Source: Planctomycetota bacterium (GTDB lineage Bacteria; Planctomycetota; Phycisphaerae; Phycisphaerales; UBA1924). Taken from it: 64,000 nucleotides of DNA. Location of the stretch: NCBI GenBank assembly GCA_018242605.1, contig JAFEBP010000005.1:272861-336860 (forward strand), read 5' to 3'. Numbering within the stretch: position 1 is the first letter of the stretch; each line of letters opens with the position of its first letter. The notes under the pieces were generated by a model. It was not told where the DNA came from. It saw only the letters and a list, made by a program, of their open reading frames with translations, and ran no database searches. The translations under genes and the position numbers were made by a program. This document shows, one piece after another, positions 37,500 to 46,335 of the stretch.

Positions 37500-40400
37500 A
37501 TGTTCCGTACGTTTCCGCTCGTTGTGCTCGGCATGCTTTTGTTGGCCAATGGCGCCCTCGGGCAGAGATCAACGCCCGTCCACCTTCTGCATCCGTCGGG
37601 CGCGGCGAACGATCAGTTCGGAACGTCGGTAGCGATTGACGGGGACACGCTGATCGTCGGGGCTCCACTCGACGATGTGGGCGCCAACACCAACCAAGGC
37701 TCGGCTCACGTCTACCGCTGGACAGGCTCGGGCTGGGCGTTCGAGGCGACATTGACCTCCACGGCCGGTGCGGCCAACGACCGGTTCGGAATTTCCGTTG
37801 CGATCTCCGGCGACACCGTCGTCGTCGGAGCTCACCTTGACGATGTGGGCGCCAGCGCCAATCAGGGGCGGGCGTACGTCTTCGTTCGTAGTGGTACGGC
37901 GTGGACGCAGCAGGCCCTGCTTACTGCCGCGGATGGCGCGGCCAACGACAACTTCGGAGCTTCAGTTGCGATCGCAGGTAACACTGTTGTGGTGGGCTCG
38001 GCTAACAATGATGTCGGCGGCAATGTTAACCAGGGTTCGGCGTATGTCTTCACACGCAGCTCCAACGTTTGGAGCCAGCAGGCGAGGCTGACGGCGGCTG
38101 ACGGCGCGGCGGGAGATGCGTTCGGCAACGCCGTTGCCATTTCGGGCGGCACCGTGCTGGTGGGCGCGTGGTTGGATGACACCGGAGCCGCGGTAGACCA
38201 GGGGGCGGCTTATGTCTTCACTCGCGTCGGCGACGCTTGGGCACAGCAAGCGAAGCTTGCCGGATCCTCAAACTCTGCGGGGGACAACTTCGGCAGCGCC
38301 GTCGCGATTTCGGGCGACACCGCCGTGGTCGGAGCCTCCGGTGACGAAGTGAGCTCGAGAGCCGATCAGGGATCGGCGTTCGTCTTCACGCGAACTGGTG
38401 CGTCGTGGACCCAGCAATCCCGGATTACCGCTTCCGACGGAGCCTCGGGCGACAACTTCGGCGGCTCTGTCGCACTTTCAGGGAGCACGTTGATCATCGG
38501 GGCCGTGGGCACTGGCGGCGACCAGGGAACAGCCCATGTGTACAGCAGAATATCTAACGCCTGGAATCGGCAGACCAAACTCGCGGTTCCCGGTGGTGTG
38601 TCGGGCGATCGGCTGGGAGTCTGCGTCGCGCTTTGCGGCGACACCGCCCTGGTCGGTGCCAGCTTGGAGACCCAGGGAGCCAACTCCAACCAGGGATCAG
38701 CGTGGGTATTTTCTCGCGTCGGCAACCTATGGATCGGGCCGGACCTGCGAGTCTTTGCCGCTGACGGATCGACGAACGATTTGTTTGGCGCCCAGGTCGC
38801 TCTCGCGGGCGACACCGCGATCGTGGGGGCCCCCTGGGATGCCATTGGTGCGAACACAACGCAGGGGTCGGCCTGCATCTTCGTCCGGTCCGGAACGATC
38901 TGGGTGCAGCAGGCCCAACTCACCGCGGGCGACGGCATGGCGAACGATCGCTTCGGCTGGTCTGTCGCCATTTCCGGCGACACGGCGCTCGTCGGGGCGT
39001 GGGGCGTTAGCATCAATGGCAGTTCCTTGCAAGGCTCCGCGTACGTCTTTCTCCGCTCGGGCACGGTGTGGACGCAGCAGGCCAAGCTCACGGCGGCGGA
39101 CGGCGCAACGTCCGACTTTTTCGGCTACTCCGTCGCGATTGCTGGAGACACTGCGATCGTGGGAGCATATCGGGACATGGTGGGCAGCAACGCCGACCAA
39201 GGCTCGGCGTACGTCTTTGTACGATCCGGCACTTCATGGACGCAGCAGGCCAAGCTCACGGCGGCCGACGGCGCGCGGTCCGACTTGTTCGGTTGCGCGG
39301 TGGCGATCAGCGGCGATTCGGCGATCGTGGGAGCCTACGGCGACGATGTAAGCGGCACCTTGGATCAGGGCTCGGCGTACGTGTTCGTCCGGTCGGGCAC
39401 GAACTGGACGCAGCAGGCCAGGCTGAGCGCCAGCGACGGCGCGGAGGCTGATCGGTTCGGCTGGTCTGTCTCCCTCTCGGGCGAAAGCGCACTGGTGGGG
39501 GCTTACCTCGATGATGTCGGCAGCGTCACGGACCAGGGCTCCGCGTACGTTTTCACCCGATCCGGTACGGCCTGGACCCAGCAGGCCAAGCTCGTGCCGA
39601 CCGGCGGTCCGAGGGTTGATTCCTTCGGCGCCTCCGTATCACTTTTCGGCGACACGGCCCTAGTGGGATCTAGTTTCAGCTCCACGAGCGCGGCGTTCGT
39701 GTTCACGCGGAGCGGAACGACATGGGCTCAACGGGCCAGACTCGTTCGAGCAGACGGTGTGACGAGTGCCACCTTTGGAGGATCCGTTTCACTCTGGGGC
39801 GACACCGCCCTCGTCGGAGCATCAGACAGCGCCGTCGATGTCAACTGGGCTCCGGGCTCGGCGGTGTTCTTCGACATTCCTTCCGACGACCTTTCGCTCG
39901 CCCGCAACCTGATGCTGAATACAACTTATTCCACCATCGCCGCCTCCCTGGGCTCCGCGTCGTCGGGTCACGAGATCAACGCGACGGAAGCCGCCTGGCG
40001 CGCCATCGCCACGATCAACCCCGCCGGTCGCCAGCTCACATTGAGCGGCAGTGGGGATATCCGCTGGCCTTCTACGGCGTCCGTGTCCCTTGATGGGACC
40101 TCGGGGCTCGAGGCCTCGGCCGGCAACAACATCGAGATTTTCGGATCACTCTCGGCCGGCGCAGCCGCGGTGTCCACGGTGAACGCCGACAGATTCAGGC
40201 TCGGTTGTCGGGGTTCTCTTACCGTGGGAGCGTTGGGCGCGGTGACAATCTTCAGCCCGATTGTCACGCTCGAAGGCGCGACTAACCTCATCGACGGCTC
40301 GGTGGTCGTGGTTGCCGCGGGCTCACTCTCGATCGCGCCTCACGCGGCGTTGTTCGCGCCTTCGGCCGCGTCGCGAGTTGATGTGGCCGGCTCTTTCGAC

Positions 40401-40946
40401 TGCGCAATCGACTCCAACGAGAGGTTCGATATGCGTCAGGCTACGCTGAAGCTCAACGGAAGCGGCGCCGAGCAAAAACTCGAGGTCATGTCCACCGACC
40501 TGGGCGCCACTCCGTTGGGACTCGATCCGACTCTCCCGGGGCACTACCCCCTGGGCACGCTGAGGATCGGTCCCGGCAATAGCGTTGTACGTTTGGTGGA
40601 CGACCACGACAACGACGGGCTGGGACAGGCCGGTTCCGAGGCGATTTACGTCGATCGGCTGATCATCCGCGGCGGGAGCCGCCTCGTCAACCCCTCGTGC
40701 AGGATCTACTACAACACGCTGACGAACAACGGCGCGGTGGATGTGCCGGAGAACCTGATCCAGATTCCCGTTCTGTGCTACGCCGACTTCAATCAGGACG
40801 GCGGCATCGATGGCGCTGATGTTGACGTCTTCTTCGTCGCGTGGGAGAATGGCGATTTCTCGGCAGATGTGAACCTGGACGGGGGTATCGATGGGTCCGA
40901 TGTCGACGCTTTCTTTGCTGCGTGGGAGACGGGCGCGTGTGAATGA
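37500..40946 (+). CDS. Exported FG-GAP repeat protein with GC-type dockerin end
   Basis: 1,148 residues from ATG 37500. A signal peptide (TFPLVVLGMLLLANGALG) is followed by fourteen repeats of about 55 residues with the pattern DxFGxSVAISGDTALVGA, then DQGSAYVFxRSGTxWTQQAKLTAADG. These FG-GAP-like blades would make one or two propellers. A beta-helical stretch comes next. The C-terminus is two calcium-loop repeats (YADFNQDGGIDGADVDVFF and SADVNLDGGIDGSDVDAFF) ending in GACE, the GC-type dockerin of Phycisphaerae. It follows the sigma/kinase pair by 178 bp and may be its target. The likely location is the cell surface. Confidence 0.92.
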   Translation: MFRTFPLVVLGMLLLANGALGQRSTPVHLLHPSGAANDQFGTSVAIDGDTLIVGAPLDDVGANTNQGSAHVYRWTGSGWAFEATLTSTAGAANDRFGISVAISGDTVVVGAHLDDVGASANQGRAYVFVRSGTAWTQQALLTAADGAANDNFGASVAIAGNTVVVGSANNDVGGNVNQGSAYVFTRSSNVWSQQARLTAADGAAGDAFGNAVAISGGTVLVGAWLDDTGAAVDQGAAYVFTRVGDAWAQQAKLAGSSNSAGDNFGSAVAISGDTAVVGASGDEVSSRADQGSAFVFTRTGASWTQQSRITASDGASGDNFGGSVALSGSTLIIGAVGTGGDQGTAHVYSRISNAWNRQTKLAVPGGVSGDRLGVCVALCGDTALVGASLETQGANSNQGSAWVFSRVGNLWIGPDLRVFAADGSTNDLFGAQVALAGDTAIVGAPWDAIGANTTQGSACIFVRSGTIWVQQAQLTAGDGMANDRFGWSVAISGDTALVGAWGVSINGSSLQGSAYVFLRSGTVWTQQAKLTAADGATSDFFGYSVAIAGDTAIVGAYRDMVGSNADQGSAYVFVRSGTSWTQQAKLTAADGARSDLFGCAVAISGDSAIVGAYGDDVSGTLDQGSAYVFVRSGTNWTQQARLSASDGAEADRFGWSVSLSGESALVGAYLDDVGSVTDQGSAYVFTRSGTAWTQQAKLVPTGGPRVDSFGASVSLFGDTALVGSSFSSTSAAFVFTRSGTTWAQRARLVRADGVTSATFGGSVSLWGDTALVGASDSAVDVNWAPGSAVFFDIPSDDLSLARNLMLNTTYSTIAASLGSASSGHEINATEAAWRAIATINPAGRQLTLSGSGDIRWPSTASVSLDGTSGLEASAGNNIEIFGSLSAGAAAVSTVNADRFRLGCRGSLTVGALGAVTIFSPIVTLEGATNLIDGSVVVVAAGSLSIAPHAALFAPSAASRVDVAGSFDCAIDSNERFDMRQATLKLNGSGAEQKLEVMSTDLGATPLGLDPTLPGHYPLGTLRIGPGNSVVRLVDDHDNDGLGQAGSEAIYVDRLIIRGGSRLVNPSCRIYYNTLTNNGAVDVPENLIQIPVLCYADFNQDGGIDGADVDVFFVAWENGDFSADVNLDGGIDGSDVDAFFAAWETGACE

Positions 40947-41308
40947 GCATCTGTGCGGCAAAACATCGGTATGCTCGGACAGCAGTATCGGCCCCGAGAA
41001 GTGGGCGGCGAACCGGTTGATTGGTGAGTGGCAACTAGTTTCCGCGCACACTGGCGCACCAGAAGCCCGCAGAGGAACCAATCGCGCTGGTCCATCTTTC
41101 TACTTTATCAGTTCTGTTTCGCAGTAACCTAAACGCCTAGGCGAGCTCGCCCCCAGACCCAGCGCTTGACGCGGCGTCACGAATGCCGGACGGCGGCGAC
41201 GATCGCGACTCAGCGCAGGAGATCGCGACTTGACCTGCGACGGGACAACGCTGAAACTGGTCCGACTGTGAAGAAACTGGCGGCGCGTGGTGGGGGGGGC
41301 GCCTGCCT

Positions 41309-41524
41309 GTGATAATGCCCCCCGAAGGACTCGAACAACCCCAGGATTCCACGCAGAAAGGCCCGGAACACAAACGCGGCGGTGCAGAATCCGGTGCAGT
41401 GCGGCAAGGTGGTCCCAGCGATCTCGAATGCTGGATGTGCACATGTCCGCTCCCGCTCTCGGCCACCGAAAAAACTACGCTTCTGTGCGTACTGCACCAG
41501 ATTTCGACTGCTCGGAATCGGTAG
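41309..41524 (+). pseudogene. Possible relic of a mobile-element gene tail
   Basis: A 71-codon frame beginning MIMPPEGLEQPQ and containing GGAESGAV. From memory similar peptides occur after integrase genes in planctomycete genomes, but I cannot confirm this. There is no ribosome site and no known domain. It is listed because it lies at the expected left edge of the mobile element. Confidence 0.25.
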
Positions 41525-41555
41525 CACAACAGGTAGTGGTGGACCATCTTGGCGC

Positions 41556-41583
41556 TTGACCGCGGATACCACCCTGCCATAAT
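41556..41583 (+). promoter_or_regulatory. Sigma-70-like promoter candidate for the E2-E1-JAB operon
   Basis: TTGACC at 41556-41561 and CATAAT at 41578-41583, 16 bp apart, lie 97 bp before the MBL start codon. Both hexamers match the consensus in five of six positions. Confidence 0.55.
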
Positions 41584-41653
41584 CCTATCAGCCGGGTGAA
41601 ATGCTCTGGGGATGAACGGTTCTGTGGGCCACCGCTACTCTCAAAGACGCCAC

Positions 41654-41669
41654 CCGGTGGTCTCACCGG
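41654..41669 (+). promoter_or_regulatory. Hairpin covering part of the ribosome site
   Basis: CCGGTG-GTCT-CACCGG is a perfect 6-bp stem with a 4-nt loop. Its last two G residues belong to the GGAG ribosome site (41668-41671) of the MBL gene at 41680. Folding would partly hide that site, so translation of the operon may be held low. Confidence 0.5.
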
Positions 41670-41679
41670 AGTTTTGGTC

Positions 41680-42795
41680 ATGCCCAAAGTCACGTTCTAC
41701 CCCCTCGGAAATGCAGACAGCATTTTGATCGACCTACGCAATGGCAAGAAAATGCTGTTCGATTTCGGCGATCAGAAGGACCACGACGATCCCAAAGATA
41801 AGCGAATCGACCTCAGTAAGACTCTGCGCACCAATCTCGAAGATGCGGATCGCGATAACTTTGACATCGTCGCCTTCACTCATCTCGACCGAGACCACGT
41901 CAATCGAGCGGCTTCGTTCTTTTGGTTCGATCACGCCAAGAAATACCAGGGCGAGGACCGGGCACGAATCGATGAGCTCTGGGTTCCGGCCGCCGTGGTC
42001 TGCGAGGAAAAGCCGGACTTTGAAGATGCTGACGTGATTCAGGCAGAGGCGCGGTACCGCCTCAAGGAAGGCTACGGCATCCGCGTGTTCTCTGGACCAT
42101 CGCGGCTTGACGCATGGTTTGCCAAGGTTGGCATCAAGCCCGCGGATCGACAGCACCTCATCACCAATGCCGGTGAAGTAATTCCAGGACTCTCGACCGA
42201 CGTCGACGGGGTGGAGTTCTTCGCTCACTGTCCCTTCGCCCACCGAACAGCAGACGGCACCGCTCTTGATCGCAACGATGACTCTCTTGTGGTTCAGGGC
42301 ACTTTCGAGGAAGGGGGCCGCGAGACTAAGCTCATTCTCGGCTCCGACATCACGTGGGAAATGTGGGTCGAAATCGTCAAGCTCACGAAGAAGTACAAGA
42401 ACGAATCGCGCCTCGAATGGGACTTGTTCAAGCTTCCGCACCACTGCAGCTACTTGTCGCTGGGCCCCGAAAAGGGCAAGGACAAGACCAAACCCGTGGC
42501 GGAAGTAGCGTGGTTGTTTGAGACGCAAGGCCGCGAGCATGGAATCGTCGTGTCTACGAGCGACCCGATTCCTACCGAGGACACCGACATGCCGCCGCAC
42601 CGGCAGGCCGCCAACTATCACCGCGGCACTGCGAGCGATCGCGTTGGCGACTTCCTCGTGACCATGGAACACCCGTCCACGGCCAAGCCCGAGCCGCTGG
42701 CGATCACAATCGACCGATTCGGCATGACCATCGACAAGAAGGAGAAGTCGGGAGTCAGCATCGCCGTCGGTGCCCCAGCTCCGAGAGCGGGTTGA
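41680..42795 (+). CDS. ComEC-type MBL-fold protein, first gene of the E2-E1-JAB operon
   Basis: 371 residues, cytoplasmic. The MBL metal site is of the ComEC/Rec2 soluble-domain type: FTHLDRDH with His68, Asp70, Asp72 and His73, later LILGSD, and KLPHHCS matching the family's PHHGS. Related proteins cut nucleic acids or cyclic nucleotides or act as phosphodiesterases; this one's substrate is unknown. The stop lies 2 bp before the ATG of the next gene, and the four genes 41,680-46,324 are closely packed. The chain ends in a flexible, proline-rich tail finishing PAPRAG, with a free C-terminal glycine of possible significance beside an E1 enzyme. Confidence 0.85.
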   Translation: MPKVTFYPLGNADSILIDLRNGKKMLFDFGDQKDHDDPKDKRIDLSKTLRTNLEDADRDNFDIVAFTHLDRDHVNRAASFFWFDHAKKYQGEDRARIDELWVPAAVVCEEKPDFEDADVIQAEARYRLKEGYGIRVFSGPSRLDAWFAKVGIKPADRQHLITNAGEVIPGLSTDVDGVEFFAHCPFAHRTADGTALDRNDDSLVVQGTFEEGGRETKLILGSDITWEMWVEIVKLTKKYKNESRLEWDLFKLPHHCSYLSLGPEKGKDKTKPVAEVAWLFETQGREHGIVVSTSDPIPTEDTDMPPHRQAANYHRGTASDRVGDFLVTMEHPSTAKPEPLAITIDRFGMTIDKKEKSGVSIAVGAPAPRAG

Positions 42796-42797
42796 CG

Positions 42798-45047
42798 ATG
42801 CCGAACCTTGCGGACGCTCTGGGCGTCGAGATCCCTGTTGACAAACTCACCGTGCCACGCGCGCGGCGAGTGGCCGAACTGCTCAACAGCGGCAAGCTCA
42901 GCTATGCCCGACTCAAGAGTTGCCGCACGGACAGCACCACCGAGAGCGTGATCTTCGAAGTCGATGTCGAGATACCGACGCATCCTGTCCACGCCATCAA
43001 GGGGTCTGAGGAGATCGCCGCCGTCTTTCGCCAGGAGGATCGACGTCCGCCAGAATGCTTGTCACTCCGATCGGACTTCCCGCGGGTGCCGCATCTCAAT
43101 CTTGGCGTGACCGAGTTGCCGAGAAGCTTGTGTTTGTACGACCAGCCATGGCACACGGTGCGGATGACCTGGACCGCTGCCTCGTTCGTCGAGCGAATTC
43201 GATACTGGCTCGCCCATACCGCCCGAGGAGAATTGCACGGAGCCGACCAGCCTCTGGAGCCGATCCTTTTGCTTTGGGAGCACCCCATTGTGCTGCCCGC
43301 GCGGCTCTTCGAGCAAGCCGAAGGAACTGGTCCGAATCGACTTCTCGTTAGCATGACCAGCAATGGCGGGCCACTTGATCCGCCCGCCCTCTTGGCCTTT
43401 CCGCTTGGTCATCCACGAGCGCCCAAACAGGGCTTCAAGCTCGTCGCTGCATCGTTCAAGTGCCAGCCGCAGTCACACGGCGTCATCCGGAGCACTCCCG
43501 CGACGCTCGAAGACTTGCACGCCATTGCGCAATCGGCCGGTCTCGACCTCGTCACCGAACTGCGCACGCGTCTCAAGAGTTGGCATGGACAACAGGATGT
43601 ACATCCGGCACACCTCGCCATCATCGTGTGGTTTCCCAAGACTCGGAGTGCGGGGACGACGCCGGAAGCCAACGACGTTTGGGCTTTCGTTATTCACGAA
43701 ACCATCGAGGTCATCGGAACCCGGCTCGCCGTCTGGCAGCGCCACGACAAGACGCTGGGATTGGTGATGGGCGAGACAGCGATCCCGGACTCCCGATCCC
43801 TAAAGCTCAGCCTGTTGAATCCGATGTCCTGGCTCACACCGGATCAGGCGGCAAAGTACAACGGGCTAGAGGCGGCGGATAATCGAAAAGGTGTCGCGAT
43901 CGGTTGTGGGTCGCTTGGATCGCAGGTTCTGCTCAACTTGGCTCGCTCCGGATTCGGAAAATGGACGATCGTCGATAACGACCGACTATTCCCCCACAAT
44001 CTCGCACGGCACGCCTTGGATGGAAGTGGCGTTGGCCACCATAAGGCGACCGTGCTCGCGGTCACGATCAACTCATTGACCGATGGAGAACATCCGGCTA
44101 CTTCTCTCGTTGCCGACGTACTTGACCCCGGGGAGTCGCAAAGCCAACTCCAAACTGCGTTCGACTCGGCCTCACACGTGCTTGACTTGTCCGCGTCTGT
44201 GCCGGTAGCGCGAGCGTTGGTGCACCAGTTGGCGCCTCAAAAGCGGAAGTGCTCCGCCTTCTTGAACCCAAGCGGCACTGAACTCGTGCTACTGGTGGAG
44301 GACCAGGAACGCACAGTACCGCTCGACTTGCTGGAGCATCAGCTTTATCGTGCTGTGCTCAACAACCCGCAGTTGGAACGGCATTTTCACAAGCCCGACG
44401 GATGGCTGCGATACGCGCACTCCTGCCGGGACGTGAGCAGCCGCCTCCCTCATGATTCGGCAGCATTATTCGGAGCTGTCGCCTCTCGTGCGATACGCAC
44501 GGCGCTAGGTTCACCCAGTGCGTCGATCTCCGTCTGGCAGTCTTCGCCGGACCTGTCAGTGACAAAGATCGACATTCCGACGAGCACGATCGTGCGACAC
44601 AACGGCTTTGAGTGGACGATCGCGACCGACCGAGCGCTTCTCGACCGCATCGCGTCTCTTCGATCCGATCGACTCCCCAATGAAACGGGCGGCGTGCTGC
44701 TTGGTTCGTTCGACCTCGAACGGAAGATCGCCTACATCGTGGACACAATCCCATCGCCGCCGGACAGTGGTGAGTGGCCGACGGGCTACATCCGTGGTGC
44801 GAAAAAACTGCTTCCAACGCTCAAGAAGGTGGGTGAGCGGAGCGGTCACATGCTTCAGTATGTCGGCGAATGGCACTCCCACCCTGATGGCTACTCGTGC
44901 AGGCCAAGCGGCGCGGACTGCGTCGTGTTTGCTTGGCTCACGGAACTGATGGACCGGGATGGATTTCCTGCCATCATGCTCATCGCTGGCGAAAGAGGCA
45001 CGTACGTACCCTTCCTATGCAAAATGGTGGAGGGACAACTGCCGTGA
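42798..45047 (+). CDS. Single-chain E2-E1-JAB ubiquitin-like conjugation enzyme
   Basis: 749 residues from ATG 42798; an overlapping TTG at 42792 is possible. Residues about 30-160 look like a prokaryotic E2 domain: PHLNLGVTELPRSLCLY with Cys112 as the expected thioester cysteine, then a WTAASFVERIRYWLAHTA helix. Residues about 355-600 are a ThiF/E1 adenylation domain: GCGSLGS (369-375), VDNDRLFPHNLARHAL and HHKAT, with AHSCRDVSSRLP as the likely E1 cysteine segment. The last 140 residues are a JAB/JAMM isopeptidase: Glu629 in ETGGVLLG, HSHP (693-696), Ser704 and Asp707, a complete HxHPx7Sx2D site. One chain could thus activate, transfer and remove a modifier. Triple E2-E1-JAB fusions next to MBL genes were noted in comparative studies of bacterial ubiquitin-like systems. 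Here no separate ubiquitin-like gene is seen. Confidence 0.88.
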   Translation: MPNLADALGVEIPVDKLTVPRARRVAELLNSGKLSYARLKSCRTDSTTESVIFEVDVEIPTHPVHAIKGSEEIAAVFRQEDRRPPECLSLRSDFPRVPHLNLGVTELPRSLCLYDQPWHTVRMTWTAASFVERIRYWLAHTARGELHGADQPLEPILLLWEHPIVLPARLFEQAEGTGPNRLLVSMTSNGGPLDPPALLAFPLGHPRAPKQGFKLVAASFKCQPQSHGVIRSTPATLEDLHAIAQSAGLDLVTELRTRLKSWHGQQDVHPAHLAIIVWFPKTRSAGTTPEANDVWAFVIHETIEVIGTRLAVWQRHDKTLGLVMGETAIPDSRSLKLSLLNPMSWLTPDQAAKYNGLEAADNRKGVAIGCGSLGSQVLLNLARSGFGKWTIVDNDRLFPHNLARHALDGSGVGHHKATVLAVTINSLTDGEHPATSLVADVLDPGESQSQLQTAFDSASHVLDLSASVPVARALVHQLAPQKRKCSAFLNPSGTELVLLVEDQERTVPLDLLEHQLYRAVLNNPQLERHFHKPDGWLRYAHSCRDVSSRLPHDSAALFGAVASRAIRTALGSPSASISVWQSSPDLSVTKIDIPTSTIVRHNGFEWTIATDRALLDRIASLRSDRLPNETGGVLLGSFDLERKIAYIVDTIPSPPDSGEWPTGYIRGAKKLLPTLKKVGERSGHMLQYVGEWHSHPDGYSCRPSGADCVVFAWLTELMDRDGFPAIMLIAGERGTYVPFLCKMVEGQLP

Positions 45048-45787
45048 AAGATCATCTCGATTCCTACGCCATACGCGCCAGGTACTTCCCGGTTGTCCTA
45101 GTCGTGCTCCCGCTTGCCGTTGGCTTGGTCTCTTGGATTCCGACCGAGTCAGTTCATTGGCGTATCCTGATCTCGCTTGCAGTATCCGCGCCAGCAGTCG
45201 TGTTGTTGTCCCATTTCGGCAGGGATCTTGGGACAAAGCAGCAGGCGAAGCTCTTCGCCAAGTGGGGCGGATCTCCGGCAGTCAGAATGCTCCGTCACCG
45301 GGATGCCCTCTTGAACGAGGCCACCCGCGATCGGTATCGCACAACACTAGAGAAGATTGTGCCGGGAGTATCCCTTCCCAGTCCGCGAAGCGAACGCGCC
45401 AAACCAGAGGACGCGGATGCGATCTACGCATCATGCACCGACTACCTGCGTGAACGCACGCGCGATAAGGCTCGCTTCCGCCTGCTATTCGAAGAGAACG
45501 TGTCCTACGGGTTTCGGCGGAATCTGTGGGCAATGAAGCCCGCCGGGATTGCCTTGTCGATCGGTGGACTTGTAGCTGCCGGTTGGGTGCTCAAGCAGGA
45601 AACGGATGCGGGGCAGAGCCCGAGTGCCACCGTGATTGCTGGAATCGCCGTTGCTGCCGTGATGCTGACTTGGTGGCTCCTGCGGATTCGAGAGTCTTGG
45701 GTCGAGGCAGGTGCGAATGCGTATGCTGAGCGCCTGCTCAGTGCGTGCGACGAACTGCATCCGGAGCAATCATCGCCTGCGAAGTGA
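45044..45787 (+). CDS. Four-helix membrane protein of the E2-E1-JAB operon
   Basis: 247 residues from a GTG at 45044 that overlaps the previous stop (GTGA), so translation is coupled. Two hydrophobic helices lie at about 13-33 and 40-60. A charged soluble domain follows (about 65-160, with EATRDRYRTTLEKIVPG and YASCTDYLRERTRDKARFRLLFEENVSYGFRRN), then two more helices at about 166-183 and 195-215. I recognise no family. Membrane proteins in such operons can be the effector that damages the membrane or a sensor; neither is shown here. Confidence 0.78.
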   Translation: MKDHLDSYAIRARYFPVVLVVLPLAVGLVSWIPTESVHWRILISLAVSAPAVVLLSHFGRDLGTKQQAKLFAKWGGSPAVRMLRHRDALLNEATRDRYRTTLEKIVPGVSLPSPRSERAKPEDADAIYASCTDYLRERTRDKARFRLLFEENVSYGFRRNLWAMKPAGIALSIGGLVAAGWVLKQETDAGQSPSATVIAGIAVAAVMLTWWLLRIRESWVEAGANAYAERLLSACDELHPEQSSPAK

Positions 45788-45814
45788 TCCAGTTGAGACT
45801 TCCCGAAACACCCC

Positions 45815-46324
45815 ATGACACAAAGTGATGCGAGATTCACCAAAGTTGTTCCGCTTCGGGCGGAAGAGATCCCTCTCTCACTTCGCGCCCTTGATGGTCA
45901 TGAATGCGATTTCATCGCCGACGCATTCAATGAGGCGTGGTCGAGAATCCCAGCTCACGATCGGGCGGCACTCGCTGCCTTCTGGCGTGCCACGCCGGAA
46001 AGCGGCACGAGCGGAGTTGCATCTCCGTGCGTCATGTCGTGGCACCCCGGATCCCACGGGACTAGTCTGGGCGTGAACAGTGCCGGAGTGTCAATGTACT
46101 TTGATCCGGTGATTCTAAGGCTTGTTCGGGCAGACGCGAATGGACAAGAACTGGTCACTACGGCAATTGCACACGAACTGGCCCACTCACTGCATATCGC
46201 TCGTGGTCTTCATCTCAAGAAGACGATGGATCAGGTTGAGTCGGAAATCGACGAGATGACCGCGAGTTGGGGCTTCACAGGCGACGTTCGGCGATGGATC
46301 GATGAACACTTTCGGGTAGGTTGA
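45815..46324 (+). CDS. HExxH metalloprotein, last gene of the E2-E1-JAB operon
   Basis: 169 residues, no signal peptide or membrane segment. AIAHELAHSLHIARG holds an HExxH zinc site (His120, Glu121, His124). Glu142, Glu144 or Glu147 in DQVESEIDEM is placed to be the third ligand, as in gluzincin or ImmA-like peptidases. The N-terminal half is acidic, with several tryptophans. It starts 27 bp after the membrane protein gene. The chain ends EHFRVG, a second C-terminal glycine within the operon. A protease effector or a conjugated partner are both possible. Confidence 0.7.
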   Translation: MTQSDARFTKVVPLRAEEIPLSLRALDGHECDFIADAFNEAWSRIPAHDRAALAAFWRATPESGTSGVASPCVMSWHPGSHGTSLGVNSAGVSMYFDPVILRLVRADANGQELVTTAIAHELAHSLHIARGLHLKKTMDQVESEIDEMTASWGFTGDVRRWIDEHFRVG

Positions 46325-46335
46325 ACGCATCGTTG

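Larger units (their letters stand above)
40947..41679. other. Left edge zone of the accessory region
   Basis: 733 bp between the chromosomal FG-GAP gene and the MBL gene. It holds a possible element relic at 41309-41524, a promoter at 41556-41583 and a hairpin at 41654-41669. An ACTGGCGCACCAG sequence at 41050-41062 resembles the arm repeats of the right boundary, but one copy is weak evidence for a left end. No tRNA gene was found here. Confidence 0.5.

Noticed and set aside
41680..45047. Standard CBASS locus
   Set aside because: No cGAS/DncV-like nucleotidyltransferase is near, and E2, E1 and JAB are one chain next to an MBL gene.
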